Below are positions 1-11,625 of a DNA stretch of 64,000 bases, piece by piece. The stretch lies in NCBI GenBank assembly GCA_012064415.1, contig SSNU01000031.1:1-64000 (forward strand). The letters are read 5' to 3'. A program made the position numbers and the translations under genes. The stretch is from Gyrodactylus bullatarudis (taxonomy: Eukaryota > Platyhelminthes > Monogenea > Gyrodactylidea > Gyrodactylidae). The stretch's first letter is position 1. Every line of letters starts with the position of its first letter. Under the pieces are notes generated by a model that ran no database searches, was not told the origin of the DNA, and worked only from the letters and a program-made list of their open reading frames with translations.

Positions 1-62
1 AACAAAAAGAAGGGCCAATCAGATCAATTATCATCATTTCTTGTAATTTTTGTATATAAATC

Positions 63-113
63 TGGCATGTAAAAGCTGAAGAGTATGCCACGAAATAAAG
101 CGCTATTCTTTTA
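63..113 (+). ncRNA. Hammerhead ribozyme-like motif (PLE-type)
   Basis: The core CTGAAGA is at 76-82 and GAAA at 92-95. Stem I forms between TAAAAG (70-75) and CTTTTA (108-113), a perfect 6-bp pairing. Stem III is closed by AUA/UAU around AAGCGC. The upstream TGGCAT (63-68) is complementary to ATGCCA (85-90) just before GAAA, as in other copies in the window. No PLE coding remnant is visible beside it, so it may be a solo terminal repeat. The structure was inferred by eye, and self-cleavage is not shown. Confidence 0.65.
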
Positions 114-2040
114 ACAAACCTGGCATCACCTTTCTTTATGAACTCTTCTATTGCTCAGATAAAATCAGAGGTTAATCAGGTTTTATTATGTTTTTCTACT
201 GTTTTACTTTTTTCTATATATATATATATATATACAGCCGGTGCCCCTGTATAGTTTAGCCAGAGGTATTGATTAGGGTATACACATTTAGAGGGTGTTA
301 TGTAATGTCTTGTAGTGCATAGTACTGATTCATTGTGTCAACTTGATCCCAATTTTGATTGTGAACCTCGTATCGATATAATCTTCTTGTGAAATCGGAA
401 ATTGTAAATTTAGGATATAATCTTAAATTTTCTATTCTCTTATTATCTATTTAATAGAACTTCATTTAATAATAGATTTTAGTCAGAGTAAGTCTTGAGA
501 GATTTATTTTATCAACAAGAAAAATGGAGAATGTGTAAGAATAATTTTCATTCTTACTTTTGAATCAAAAGTCTGGAAAAGTAAATTAAAATTGACAATG
601 CTCGACGATAATAGAGAAAATACGTATAATAAGTGAGTGAGAATTTTAAAATCCCATTAATAATTTAAAAAGGATACAAATGTTAGTAAATTTAAGAAGA
701 AAATGTATCAAATAATATCGATGAATTTCTTTAGTGCGAAAACCGAGGCCTATTAAATATATAAAAAATAGTGAGAACATGATACTATATTATTGATCAT
801 CGACCATCAATTTTAACCATATTATTCTGATTTAATAAATGAAATACAGTCTAGACAGATTATTTGGTCCTGATTTTGAGGTCCTAGTTATAACTTATTT
901 GATATTAATAATTTTCGAAAATGATTTGTAATGAATCTTATCTTCAGAAAAAGTTGGAGTTTTGTTCAGTTAGTTAAGACAAAATTTAAAAAAATTATTT
1001 CTTCAGAACCGGGATCGGGTGCTAAAGCTAGCGCATATGGTATTTTAAGGAATATTTTAATGAAAATTAGATAAAGGAGATGCCAGTAAGATCATGAATG
1101 AATTCTTTTCTCAAATATTTTCAAGTGAAAAAGCAAGGAGGAATCCCTCATGGTAAGATAAACTCTATAAATTTATGAATTTAGTTTTGAATATTAAAAA
1201 GCTTAGAGGTAAATTTAGTTGAAATATTCTAACTTTTTGTAAGATGTTAAAAGTCTTAATGACGTTCGTAAGTAATATATTTCATATTCCAAATCTCAAA
1301 TAGAACTCAAAATAGCTCGTGAGTATATGTAAATATTTATGCAAAACTTTATTTAGTTAGAATCCTTAGGCTTATCTGGTAAATTTAAGATTATAATCCT
1401 TATTCTCTAGTTGACGCATTTGGGAACATAATAGGAAGTAATATTTTATTTGATAATTTGTTTACTCATACAGAAAATGGAAGTATTTATTTATTATACA
1501 TTTCTAATAAACTCAAGAGGTTTTCATGCGTTACATTCGTGAGATTTCGATTAAAGATCACCATACATATATTTGAAGACATGAGTATACATATGTATTA
1601 ATTAAAGAACAAAATTTCACATCTTATAATGTCTCAGCACTTTATCTCAGATCGTTGATCCTTTGTTTTTCTAATGGCAGAATAAATTACACTTAATGAC
1701 GGCTCAATTTTACTTTTTGTAAAAAATAGGATAATTCTCACATCAAGCATACTCTTACTACCACACTCAAAAAATATTATTCATTTATCGCTCTCAAAAT
1801 ATTCTTCTTAACAATTCTTGTACAATGACACATACAGGTAATGAGTCCAATGCTTCGTTGTTAATAATTTAAATCCAAAAATATCTCACCAATAAAAGTG
1901 CATATGTCATTTCCATTCATTTCTGAATAAAATTTTTTCGCTCATTACTTTTTTTGTTGCAGCTGATAAAGGGTTCAGTAAGCACAAAATTAGAAAAAAT
2001 ATTACTATTCTGATATGGATTCATAAGGAAGATTAGAAAA
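114..2040. other. No gene seen; AT-rich intergenic sequence
   Basis: I see no convincing exon or transposon domain here. A short (TA)n microsatellite lies at about 218-234. The segment 1970-2045 resembles sequence that follows the PLE hammerhead on the minus strand, so the right end of this stretch belongs to the next element. Confidence 0.5.
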
Positions 2041-2049
2041 CAAGCGAGT

Positions 2050-2103
2050 AATAAGTGATAAACGTTTTATTTCGCTGGGCCTCTTCAGACTTAACCCCGG
2101 GCA
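2050..2103 (-). ncRNA. Hammerhead ribozyme-like motif of a PLE remnant
   Basis: Read on the minus strand, the core CTGAAGA is at 2088-2082 and GAAA at 2073-2070. The cleavage-site triplet is ATC, with its C at 2057. Stem I is TAAGT paired with ACTTA. Compared with the copies at 5881 and 12443, which use GAGT/ACTC, both strands have changed together, so pairing is preserved. It lies about 115 bp downstream of the end of the endonuclease-tail frame at 2218-2562, as expected for the 3' terminal repeat of a PLE. Confidence 0.72.
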
Positions 2104-2217
2104 TAAGTTATATACTCTTACAGTGCAACATTTTCTGCTCTTCCTTGATTAAAGAAATCCCTCAATTTGGGACGAGGGAAGGGGGAAAACACTGGCAATC
2201 CTGTATCCATGGACCCA

Positions 2218-2562
2218 TCAGTTTTGTCTCTTCAGCAGATTGGGGCCTTTCAAGAATTCATCCATTAGCAACTGGCCGCTGTTTCTCTTCCGTTTTCGCT
2301 TAATTAAGTGTTTTTTGATCAAATCTAACCTAGTGTTACTTGCAGGTTTGCTCATAATTTGATTATCAACTACAGTTGACTCCTCGGATTTTTCCCATTT
2401 TGCCAGCTCTACGCTAGTTACTAAGACTGAACTCTGCACTTGTGTATGGTAATTATTGGCAACAGCCAACTTCTCTTGGTTTTCAGTTTGGTTTCCACTT
2501 GTGCTTTGAGTTGAACTAAACTTTAGTGGGGGTAGGGGAAAACCAAGAAAAGTTATACACAC
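2218..2562 (-). pseudogene. PLE endonuclease C-terminal tail (fragment)
   Basis: This 114-codon minus-strand frame is related to the tail of the PLE protein at 11626-12318. They share the STVVDNQI-type segment, a basic KRKRKR run and the ending SGQLLMDEFLK. The GIY-YIG catalytic part is missing upstream, so this is a 5'-truncated PLE copy followed by its hammerhead at 2050-2103. The first roughly 15 residues of the frame are probably not original coding sequence. It matters mainly as an independent copy supporting conservation of the tail. Confidence 0.7.
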
Positions 2563-2599
2563 TAAAATATTTTAATTCTTTGCATCGCATCTTTTTTCG

Positions 2600-3930
2600 A
2601 ATGATTGAATAAAAACTAATTAATAAGTTGAACATACGTATGAGACTCTCAAACACTGCTAAAATCTCCTTTAGAATTTCAAATGGATTTTGTTGACTGT
2701 AAGTCATGAAACTCAAAGTATATAACAAGGATCTTATTGATTAGTTTCAAGTTTTAAATTAAATCTTTCGCACTAGTATCTGCTTGCTCTGATATTTTAT
2801 TAATTTTTTAGTTGATAGTTCAAGTGAGGAAATAGCTCGTTGTTAATTGCGATTCATGCTCTTTAGTTGGTATTTTAAGTTAGTATTTTCGATATAGTAT
2901 CATTTTCAAACATAAAAAGGTGAACAAGGAATGAAATGTAAGAAAAGAAGTTAAGCTAAATAAAATATAGTTGACGATGACATGTCTATACTGAGTAGGC
3001 AATAGGTAAAATTTACCGATAATGATATTATTCAAGATGCTGCAGGAAGTACGACATTTTAATCAGATCATTAATAAAATATTATAGAGAAATTATTTTA
3101 TATCGATCGTAAGAACGGACTTCTTTTCTTTATGAATATTTTGATCAGTCTCATTTGGAGAAAAGGTGTGAAATTCTTTGGATTAAACAGCTTTTTGACA
3201 AGATCTTTGTCCAAAATAGAAACTAGATATGACAAATTTCTCGATCAAAAAATATCCTGTTGATCTTTTCCGTGTTTCAGATGACTGATTAAGTATTTTT
3301 TAGCTGAAACAAACGATTATAGTAAGAATATATTTAAAAAATTAGGGATTTATCATAATTTTGAACAAACTGTTTCTTCAGGGAGCTGTTCGGCATAGAT
3401 TGACTATTAAATTAATTATATTATCAGAATTATTACTCTAATAATTCTGATCACTGAAACAATTAGAATAATTTTTATTATACATATTTTTTAAAGAAAT
3501 ACTACACCTTTATCTCCTTTTTCTTTTTCGATACAAGCCAGAAGACAACATAGTCAGGTAGCAAGGGAACAACCTCAACAACAATAGTCAATTAAGGACA
3601 GTTACTAAAGGCGAACAGTAGATCTTACACAAAGCAAATAGTTTTTATCTGTTTGTTATATCCAAACAAGATCCATGCGAATATAACACAAAGGTAGATA
3701 TAATTTTTTCAACTAAAAATATTTTTCTGCAAACTGAACAAAACCCAAACATATATTACAATTAGGGTGGTAAAAAATCACAAAATAATCGCTTTTTTGT
3801 TCTGAATATATAATATTCTCTTTTTTAATAATTTTATTCAATTTCTAAAATCTATCCGAATTCAAAAAAATTTTTGAAGAAAATTTTACATTTTATATAA
3901 ATTTTTTTAGATCTTCTACAATTTCTTAAA
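2600..3930. other. No gene; contains a MITE fragment at 3400-3580
   Basis: There is no supported coding region. The segment at about 3400-3580 matches the internal and terminal sequence of the small inverted-repeat element at 32216-32505, including the GCCAGAAGACAACATAGTC string. A related piece lies at about 60140-60250. Confidence 0.5.
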
Positions 3931-3949
3931 AATAGATTCTGTATCAAAA

Positions 3950-4005
3950 GGCATTTCTGATGAGAACCGACGAAAAATAAAGAGCTCATATTCACCCACA
4001 ATCTA
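3950..4005 (+). ncRNA. Degenerate hammerhead-like motif
   Basis: A canonical core CTGATGA (3957-3963) is followed by GAACCGAC and GAAA (3972-3975). An AT-rich near-palindrome then leads to ATTCACC, as in the copies at 13951-14003 and 14274-14327. The stem I 5' strand no longer pairs with the 3' strand, so this is probably an inactive remnant. Confidence 0.4.
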
Positions 4006-4229
4006 TTTTTGTATTCTACCTCCTAAATACAAGACTATAGTCAGCAACATGTATTCGCGGAAATCAGGAATCCCATGTGAGATAAAAATTAAACTGTTCA
4101 GGACTTATTTCAAATATTTAAATTTTACCGAATCCTATTTTAGGCTGATTGTTTGAATAGCCAGGGACAAAAATGAAGAAGATGATTCAACTAATTATTT
4201 TATTACTGGAGTCTATACTCATAAGGAAG

Positions 4230-4330
4230 ATAGGAGAACGAACGAATAATGAGTGTTTTTGTCGCTTTAGAATTCCATCCATGAGTAATTGACCGCTGTG
4301 TCTTCCTCGCTTACTTTTGATAGATAGATT
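4230..4330 (-). pseudogene. PLE tail fragment
   Basis: On the minus strand this short piece encodes an SGQL-like ending similar to the PLE tails at 2218-2562 and 12240-12318. A shortened, rearranged version of the hammerhead downstream sequence follows it. It is a small decayed copy. Confidence 0.45.
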
Positions 4331-4554
4331 CTTTTTCACCTCGTTATTTGCACTAATTGAAGGTTGGCTTATTATTTAATTTAATTATTTTATCAAAAAA
4401 TTAGTACCTCAGAAATCAATTCTAAAAGAAATTCGAAAACTATACGAAACTACTGTTCCAGTATAAACAGCCTCTTGAGATAGTCAATTCGACATCAACT
4501 TATTACTAGGCTAAATGATTACTTATTTGAAGACAAGAATCGCCTGATTTCCTG

Positions 4555-4730
4555 AAAAATATTTTGAGCTTGCTGACTCGAAGTCATGATAGTGTTTAGA
4601 ACGAACGAAGAATTATTTCTGAATAAAGCTTTATTTTCGTCGGTTATTTTCAGACCAAACTCCGACTTTAGATACATTTATATACATGCAATTTTAAGGA
4701 ACATTATAAAATCATACCAATAGCAATTAT
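4555..4730 (-). repeat. PLE terminal-repeat copy with mutated hammerhead
   Basis: This minus-strand segment matches the two arms at 13911-14375: GTCGG upstream, TTTGGT, then ACCGAC, GAAA and the ATAAAGCTTTAT palindrome. The core reads CTGAAAA instead of CTGANGA and the stem I 3' strand is altered, so cleavage is not expected. Confidence 0.6.
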
Positions 4731-4954
4731 TAGAGACTAAAAAAATAATACCTAGAAATAATTTTTTTAATCTAAAAGAATTGAAAAGCATTATTTTTTT
4801 ATTTAAAGGTAATTTTCAATACTTTATCATGAATTTACAACAAATATCTTTTATGAACTATTTAAAAGTAAACCGAATAAATTCAATTATTGTTGAAATT
4901 AGGCTAAAGCATCGAGATAGTATCTAAATTACTATCTTCAAGATTAAAGTAAGA

Positions 4955-5100
4955 TTGCTATAATAAATTATTATTATTGATACCTTATCTTCAAAATAAT
5001 ACATTTTAAGACCTTTTAACTTCGAACCCTGCAGAAAAAATATAGTTTAAAATGGTTTTCATAACAGAGGGAGTAGCTGGTTAAAATTGGTTAAAAAACT
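4955..5100. repeat. Dispersed repeat (also at 28960-29095)
   Basis: The same AT-rich sequence recurs at about 28960-29095: 'TTCAAAATAATACAT', then text ending 'AAATGGTTTTCA', then 'ACAGAG' and 'AGCTGGTT'. I see no coding content. It is probably part of a transposon family. Confidence 0.6.
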
Positions 5101-5264
5101 TTTTTAGGCTTTAGCAATTATTCATTCAAGATTGACCAATGGGAGTTTAGTGTGCTTATATTCTTGGGACTGCTAGAAATACATTTATTATAAAATTATT
5201 AGTTAGTAATCTTTCTCTCTGCTTCCCCTTTCATTCTTGTTGCTTAGGTGATGTTGACAGGTTT

Positions 5265-5726
5265 CTTTTTCGTGATGGGGCTTGTACTTCCTTGAATTCT
5301 GTAATGTGAGGCAGACAAATCTTTGGTGCGCAGAAGGTCACTTTATTACCAAGTTGAAGCCAGATTTTTGTGTCCAAAAGGAGCTTGCGAGAATATTGGG
5401 CTTCAAAGGCCGAGATGTTCATATTAAGAGTAAGCAAATTGAGAAAATAGGCAGAATTCTCAAACCTACGATTGGATCTCCTATCCTATCTTCCACACAA
5501 AATAAAAATTAGAAGTCATTATGAAAATAACAAAAAGTCGGCTGTAGCCGATAATCAACTAGTTCTAGTTCCTAGCAGTGCCCCAGAAACGGTTACGGAG
5601 TTGGATACAAATGAAATCAAAGAGAAGTCAACGATAGATGATAATCCAATTATGTCCCAATCTGTAATTATTGAAAAGAAAAGTTGTGAAAAAGAAAACG
5701 ACGTAGAGACAATGGGTAACAAATAA
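5265..5726 (+). pseudogene. PLE GIY-YIG endonuclease C-terminal part, frameshifted
   Basis: Two overlapping frames (5282-5512 and 5472-5726) together resemble the second half of the PLE endonuclease at 11626-12318. The first carries the block CAEGHFITKLKPDFCVQKEL, including the putative catalytic Glu region of GIY-YIG nucleases, and then GFKGRDVHIKSKQIEKIGRIL. The second carries the SAPETVTEL and STIDDNPIMSQ blocks of the tail. The GIY and YIG motifs are missing or decayed upstream, and a frameshift near 5480-5510 separates the halves. The hammerhead at 5881-5924 belongs to the same copy. Confidence 0.75.
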
Positions 5727-5781
5727 TCGATCGCTTTGTGAAGAGACGAAAGTAGCTAATTATGATCAGTGATGACCGAAC

Positions 5782-5795
5782 CCCCCCCCCCCCAC
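5782..5795. repeat. Poly(C) run
   Basis: A run of about 14 C residues lies between a PLE coding remnant and its ribozyme. Such homopolymers are prone to sequencing or assembly length error. Confidence 0.8.
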
Positions 5796-5880
5796 AATTC
5801 AAAGCTGAAACAAAATTGATAGATGAACCAATGGAAGGCCTCAAAATATTTGCATTCTAAAAGTATATAAACGTTACCGG

Positions 5881-5924
5881 GGTAGAGTCTGAAGAGACCT
5901 GGCGAAATATAACGTTTATCACTA
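5881..5924 (+). ncRNA. Hammerhead ribozyme-like motif (PLE 3' repeat)
   Basis: The core CTGAAGA (5889-5895), the short stem II region GACCTGGC, GAAA (5904-5907) and the triplet ATC (C at 5920) are intact. Stem I is GAGT against ACTA, so one closing pair is lost. The upstream CCGG.. strand pairs only partly with CCTGG. It lies about 155 bp after the PLE tail frame at 5472-5726. Confidence 0.7.
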
Positions 5925-5949
5925 TAATATACGCTTGTTTTCTCTGAAC

Positions 5950-8860
5950 CTTCCTCATGAGTTTAGATCCAAACGAAAAAAAATAAATCACATCATTCAC
6001 AGCGAGCATTATTTCAAATTTATGCAAAGCATAACACCGATAGACATCTCCTAAAGTTGGAAGCTTCTACTGGGAGTGAGCAAGCTCTACTTTGAAGAGC
6101 GTTTTTCTCACGTACAGTGAGTTCTGGGATTTCCTGATTTACAAAGTTAGAGTTGGAATTATTTGATTTGGTATTTATCTAAGGGTTTTATTACTTTATT
6201 ACTACTTACTTTGTTTTTGTTTAACTTTTAATTCAATAACAATTTTTTGAATAAACAATAATAAACTTTTCTTGTGGGGTTTTAAATGATATTTCAAATT
6301 TGAAATTTCTCAAAATAGAAAGTATAACGAAAAATGTCATCATCATTCTATTTTTTATGGAGAAAGTAACCTATCAACATCATGAACATAAGGATTTTAT
6401 TTTTGCAAAATGCAACACAATGCAGGGATATTCAGACTTCTTTTTTCCCTTTTAAGAAAGAGTAAATCCTACTGATTAATTATATGAGCGAAACAGGAAC
6501 GCGAATTCGTTACAACTCTAATATATATTTGGACTTTGTGAACTATTCGGAGATATATGTTTGGATTTATTTGTGTTTAGTTAAAAAAAAATTAATATCT
6601 ACCTTTGATAATATTCGCACAGGTATTATTTTTATTTTGAAAAAAACAGGTATACACTATTTGATTTTTGTAAGATCTATTGTTTGCCTTTTGTAATTAT
6701 TATTGAAAAATTATATGATTCAGATCTCTAGGAAGTTTAGAAAAGATAGAATATCATGGTGATGATCGTTTCATATTCTTAGGTTTCTTTTTAAATCCTA
6801 ATGCATTTTTTCAACCATTGATGTGAGGTTAAATACTAGTCATTTGGAAAGCGTTGAAATGATTTCATGCTCACTACCTCTCCAGAAATGTATGTTATAA
6901 ATTATAACTTTTTATCATATTCTCTTAACTTCCATTTAAGTTAAAAAATTTTGTTATGTTATATTTTTACAAATTTTATCGCTAAAGTCTGAATCGGTTA
7001 TTTTTTCGAGCATCCGAAATATACAATGGACGAAATGGTAAGCTTTCACAAAAAATCTTATTACAATGTACTACTTGTAGCTAATATCTGTAAGATTATT
7101 TTTAATCAATTTTAATTTTTTCAGTTCAACAGGCATTTATTTTACAGAAGGTCAAAGGTATGATTTCTAGGTTCACTTTTCAACTTTTGAAGACTTTGGT
7201 TTCGAATGTAAGTTAAAATGTCTTTAAATGGGACTATGATATTTTGGGTGAATAAATTCATTTTGAAAAATAAAATCTTTCCTAAAAGCTTAAATTTATG
7301 TAAAAGCATAGTTGCGACAACTATAAATTCCCTCTCAAAAGCCTTATTTATTGAAGTGATAAAAAAACTGTTAATAACACGGGTGGGGTGGGGTCGTACA
7401 AACTTGATCAGGTATAACTTTTCTAGAATAAAATTTTATGATTTCAGATCTGCTTTCAGAATTTCGCTACCGTTAATATTTTGGTCGCTAAAACAAAAAA
7501 TGCTAATTTTGAGTAGCTAAATGATCTTAATTGATATTTTTGGTATGAAAACAAGAGAATCCGAGATTGTTCTTATCCCCATTATAAATAATTTAGCGTT
7601 AGTTAATGGGTTATACGCGGATTCAGCGCTCTCGCAAAGCTTTTTTAAATGCGCGTAAAGCTAGAAAAAAAATAATTATTGTAATATTGTCTCAGATTTT
7701 GAAATGATAATTGAATGAGGGTTATCTTTACTCAAGTTGATGATAATTTGAATTTGGTGAACAGTAAGTAATTTATTTTTAAACAAGGAAAATTGCAGGC
7801 AAAAATAAGAGTAAGGAGCCGATAATGAATCAATTTCTTCAGAGATTTACTATAAATTCGATCGTAAGTTATTTCTCAATTTGGTTTGAACGCTGTGAAT
7901 AGCAAAGACAAAACTTTATAGTAAGTTATTTTATCTTTGAAAACGCAGCTCAAATTTCCTAAAATGCATTTTTTCTAAATGCATTTAAACGGTATTTTTT
8001 CTCAAGATGATATTGACAATGATCGAACAGATAGTAAGGGATTCAATTAAACTTTATTAATTTTTTTCAGTAACAAAACTCGATATTCGTAAAAAGAGAT
8101 TTAAAACAATAATGGATAAATAGCTGATACTGGACATGCTTGTAATTTTGGAAAATTTTCCATATAGTCCTATAAATCTAGATAAATATGGACAGCAATG
8201 TTTGTTTTAATTTAAAAGTTTCTAAAGTTTTAGTTGACGAAGAGTATGATGTGTATGGTAAGAAATATTTATTCAAAAATAATAAATAATAATAATCATA
8301 TCGAAAATAGATGGCCAAGGACAGATTGCATACAAATATGTCAGTAAGTTTATTCTTAAACTTTCATTGTGCAACAATAAAGAGTTTATTGCCAAAACTA
8401 GGCTGAATTTTACATTTTTAATTATTTTTTACTATTTATAGCGATACTATTGTCGAACTTAATCAACAATATCATTGTTTTCTAAACTAATAGGTAGGTT
8501 AGAGCAAACGAGATTATACTTTAGTGATAATTCTTATATATCGCCAGGTTTCTTCTCGTATTCAAATTTTAATCCCGCGAAATATATATAGAATATGCGC
8601 TCGTTTCCTCTAATCCTCCTTATGAATTTCGAAAAAAAACAATACTTCATGACAATTTTTTTTCAATTTTTTTTTCTTATTTCATTTAAATGGAGTTCCA
8701 AATTTAGGCAATACACTTGGGATAATAATCAGGTTTTAAAAAAAGAAAGTTTATTAAGTCGGTCTAACATTTTCAATTGCTTATCATAAGGATCAATATT
8801 AGGAATAATAATAATCGTCCCATGAATCTGATATATTTTTATTCTGAGTTTTAATACGAT
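5950..8860. other. No gene recognised
   Basis: There is AT-rich sequence with short chance frames, for example 6484-6696 and 7218-7520. Their translations are rich in Ile, Leu, Phe, Asn and Lys and resemble no family I know. I see no transposase, polymerase or splice-consistent exon chain. Confidence 0.45.
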
Positions 8861-8864
8861 TTTA

Positions 8865-9469
8865 GGTAGCAGTTCGCTTCAGGTTCATCGAAAAATTGGG
8901 CCTAACACTCCTATTGCGCCAATCAGATTCATTTGAGTTCTTAACCCTTTCGGTGCCGAGACTATTTCACAATTTTCATAAAATCCAAAATTTAGCTATG
9001 AAGATACCAAGTTATTTGGCCAAAAATATTACTAATGCAAGTTCACATTTTGGGCTTCAATTTAAACTTTAATTGATCTAGAAACCTATTAAACTGGTAG
9101 AGTTAAGGTTCAAAAAAATTGGAAAATGGACATATATGTTCTGTTCTCGTAAAATAGCATTTCATGAATGATTCTCTAATTCACTCATTATTGAGGCACC
9201 TTTGATTGATTCCCAGATAAAAGGGCCAGTTCTCAATTTTTATCTTGATTTAATCCTATCACATGAATACTATCCATTAAATAGACTAAACCTTAACCGA
9301 ACCATGGACTAAGTATAAGGTGGATATAGGCAGTTTTATACTAAATAATAGGCTCGAATAGACCTTACACCATGATCTCCACTTTTAAGAACTCAAATGA
9401 ATCTGATTGGCTACGCGCAATAGGAGTTTTAAGCCCAATTTTTCGCTGAACCTGAAACGAACTACTACC
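8865..9469. repeat. MITE-like element with about 80-bp terminal inverted repeats
   Basis: The left arm (8865-8943) begins GGTAGCAGTTCG and contains 'CCTATTGCGCCAATCAGATT'. The right arm (9386-9469) is its near-perfect inverse, ending CGAACTACTACC. The roughly 440-bp interior has no open frame. The total length of about 605 bp and the lack of coding capacity fit a non-autonomous DNA transposon. Confidence 0.75.
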
Positions 9470-10540
9470 AAATTTTATAATACTCTCGCGAATTCTTTTT
9501 CCAAGTCATAAGTTTTTTACTAAATATTCACTAATAGATGTTCTTTCAAAACTTGAGAGTAGCATATCTGAACGTTCCGCAAATATTCTGATCAGTAACT
9601 AATTTCGACACAGACATCTTCAATTTCTACAAATCTTCTTTATGTATGAATGAGTTTTGAAATTGATTGTTTGTTGAATATAAGGAAAACACGATGAATG
9701 TGAGTTAAATACTTTTCCTTCTTAATCAAAATTCAATTTAGTGCATCCAGGTGAGCTCTTGAAAACTATTGAAAACTTATCCAAAACTCAGAATTATGCA
9801 AAAGAAATTATTGAATAAAGCTTCAATCATATTTATATCTTTTGTTGACTTGAAGTAAATACATTTTTAAGCTTATAAAACTGAAGGTAATGTTAAAAAT
9901 ATATTTTTCTTCTGAATTTAACATAATTTTTTCGATTTTGATTAATAATGTGAATTTAATTAACAGTGCAGTATTTTTTGTTAAAAGCGAGGAATATTCT
10001 ATTATTATGTGTTTCAATTTTGAAAAAGTTATTTTAATCAGATTTAGTTCAATTTTCTCTAGCCGGTTTGAATAAATGGGGTGAGATTTTTTCTATATTT
10101 TTACTAATAAAAAGTGCGAGTATCAGGTACACTAAAAATATTATTTTATAATAAAAGATAATGAAATTTTCAATTGTAATTATTGAATATAATTCCAAAT
10201 CATACAGAAATTTAAAGATAACGATTTGCGTAAACTTGATGAAAATAAAATAAAATAACCACGTTCAAAGTCAATGATTTGAGTATGAACTTTTTTAATA
10301 AGTTTTTCATTTTAATATATAATTCTTCAGATAGTAAGTATTGGGTTTTTATACTTCAAATTGCTTTTTCAACTCTTAAACTGACACTTAATTCAAATAT
10401 AAATCATATAGCTACAGGTGAGTCTAATACAATCCATAATAAAAATAAATATAGGCCTTATATTTTTGGAAGACATAAATTTTCTTATATCTTCGTAGAA
10501 ATTTTTGGGTTTCTGAGTTATAATCTTGCTAGGATTTTTT
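9470..10540. other. No gene recognised
   Basis: The sequence is AT-rich. The open frames on both strands (9823-10017, 9890-10075, 10279-10542) are low-complexity and overlap one another antisense, which argues against coding. Confidence 0.4.
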
Positions 10541-10559
10541 AAAACAAAAATTTTGTTGG

Positions 10560-10620
10560 CGAAAAAAGCTTTTCTTTTTTCGGTCCTCTTCAGGTCAAGC
10601 ACAGACTATAGTATATATTT
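10560..10620 (-). ncRNA. Degenerate hammerhead-like motif (PLE)
   Basis: On the minus strand the core CTGAAGA is intact (10592-10586). GGACC, GAAAA and an AAGCTT-centred palindrome follow. Stem I (TTGAC against GCCAA) contains an A-C mismatch and the segment before GAAA is shortened, so activity is doubtful. It lies downstream of the endonuclease fragment at 10680-10900. Confidence 0.5.
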
Positions 10621-10679
10621 AAATAATAATATATTCATAGATGAAAAATATATAAAACTTATGTTAACGAGATTTTGGA

Positions 10680-10900
10680 TTTAAGTTTCTTTGAATCTTT
10701 CTGCTAAGGATCGGGTAGTTTTGCCGATGTAAGTTGATCCACAAGAGCATGTGAATTGCTTTTCAGGATTTCATCTTTTTTCTGCTATTCAGATGCTTTA
10801 TGGTTCGTTGAATCAGATTCAATTTCCTTCCACGGAACGTTAGTTTGGTCATGTTGTATTCAAATGCAATTGTGATTCTTCTCTCACCCAGTTATTAGCA
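10680..10900 (-). pseudogene. PLE linker plus start of GIY-YIG endonuclease (fragment)
   Basis: The minus-strand translation contains KQFTCSCGSTYIGKTTRSLA, which matches the SCGSSYVGQTTRSLGER block of the PLE endonuclease at 11656-11745. These are the second tyrosine/glycine motif and the catalytic arginine region of GIY-YIG nucleases. Upstream is RRITIAFEYNMTKLTFRGRK, probably the linker between reverse transcriptase and endonuclease. The copy stops soon after the Arg helix and then passes into a hammerhead remnant at 10560-10620, so the rest of the endonuclease is deleted. Confidence 0.72.
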
Positions 10901-11625
10901 CAAAAGAATCCGGTGAACAACATTAGACAGAATTCCTGAATGAAAGATTAGAGAAAAAAATGAACCAAAGGGCACAAACTTTATATAAGAAGAGAAGGAG
11001 GATATCCTAGATACATCCTCCTACTCTCATCACATTTTAATAATTTCCTTTATTGAATAATTGAATCAACCAAAGAATCTCGATTTTGTTAATAATTTTG
11101 GTGTATTTTTTCTGGACTCTCATTGGCTAATATTTTTGAGGCAGAGAAGTATAAAAGATTTTGATTCCTGCAATAATTATCGCATGATATGTTATAATAT
11201 AGCTATTCTGTTTCGCAATTTGTGTTATTGACAATATGTGTTTTAAATCCCTTACAGGATTTTTTATTGTCAAACAATAATAATCACGATTTTCTAAAGA
11301 ACCTGGTGAGTATGAACGATTTCGTATATATAAAGATCTCGAGCATTTAAATAACTGCTTCTAATTCAACGAGCTAAAATCAACTTTCTAACAACGAATT
11401 ATTTGAGTATTCAGAATTTCTAGTATATATATGTCTCATAATATTTTTCTGGCGAGGCCGAGTCACCATAGTTCATCGCACGGATACTTTGTATGAACAT
11501 ACTCCCTAACGTACCAGAGAAATAATTCAGAGTGGAAATTAATCAGAACGAAAAATCAAGATTCTTTACAAGATTTCATCAGCCTAGTTCAAAATTTTAG
11601 AATTTAAAAAAATATATACATTTAA

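Noticed and set aside
960..1020. Hammerhead core on the minus strand (TTCTGAAGAAAT)
   Set aside because: No GAAA at the right distance and no stem I pairing.
7218..7520. 100-codon plus-strand frame
   Set aside because: AT-driven composition, no recognisable motif, no splice context.
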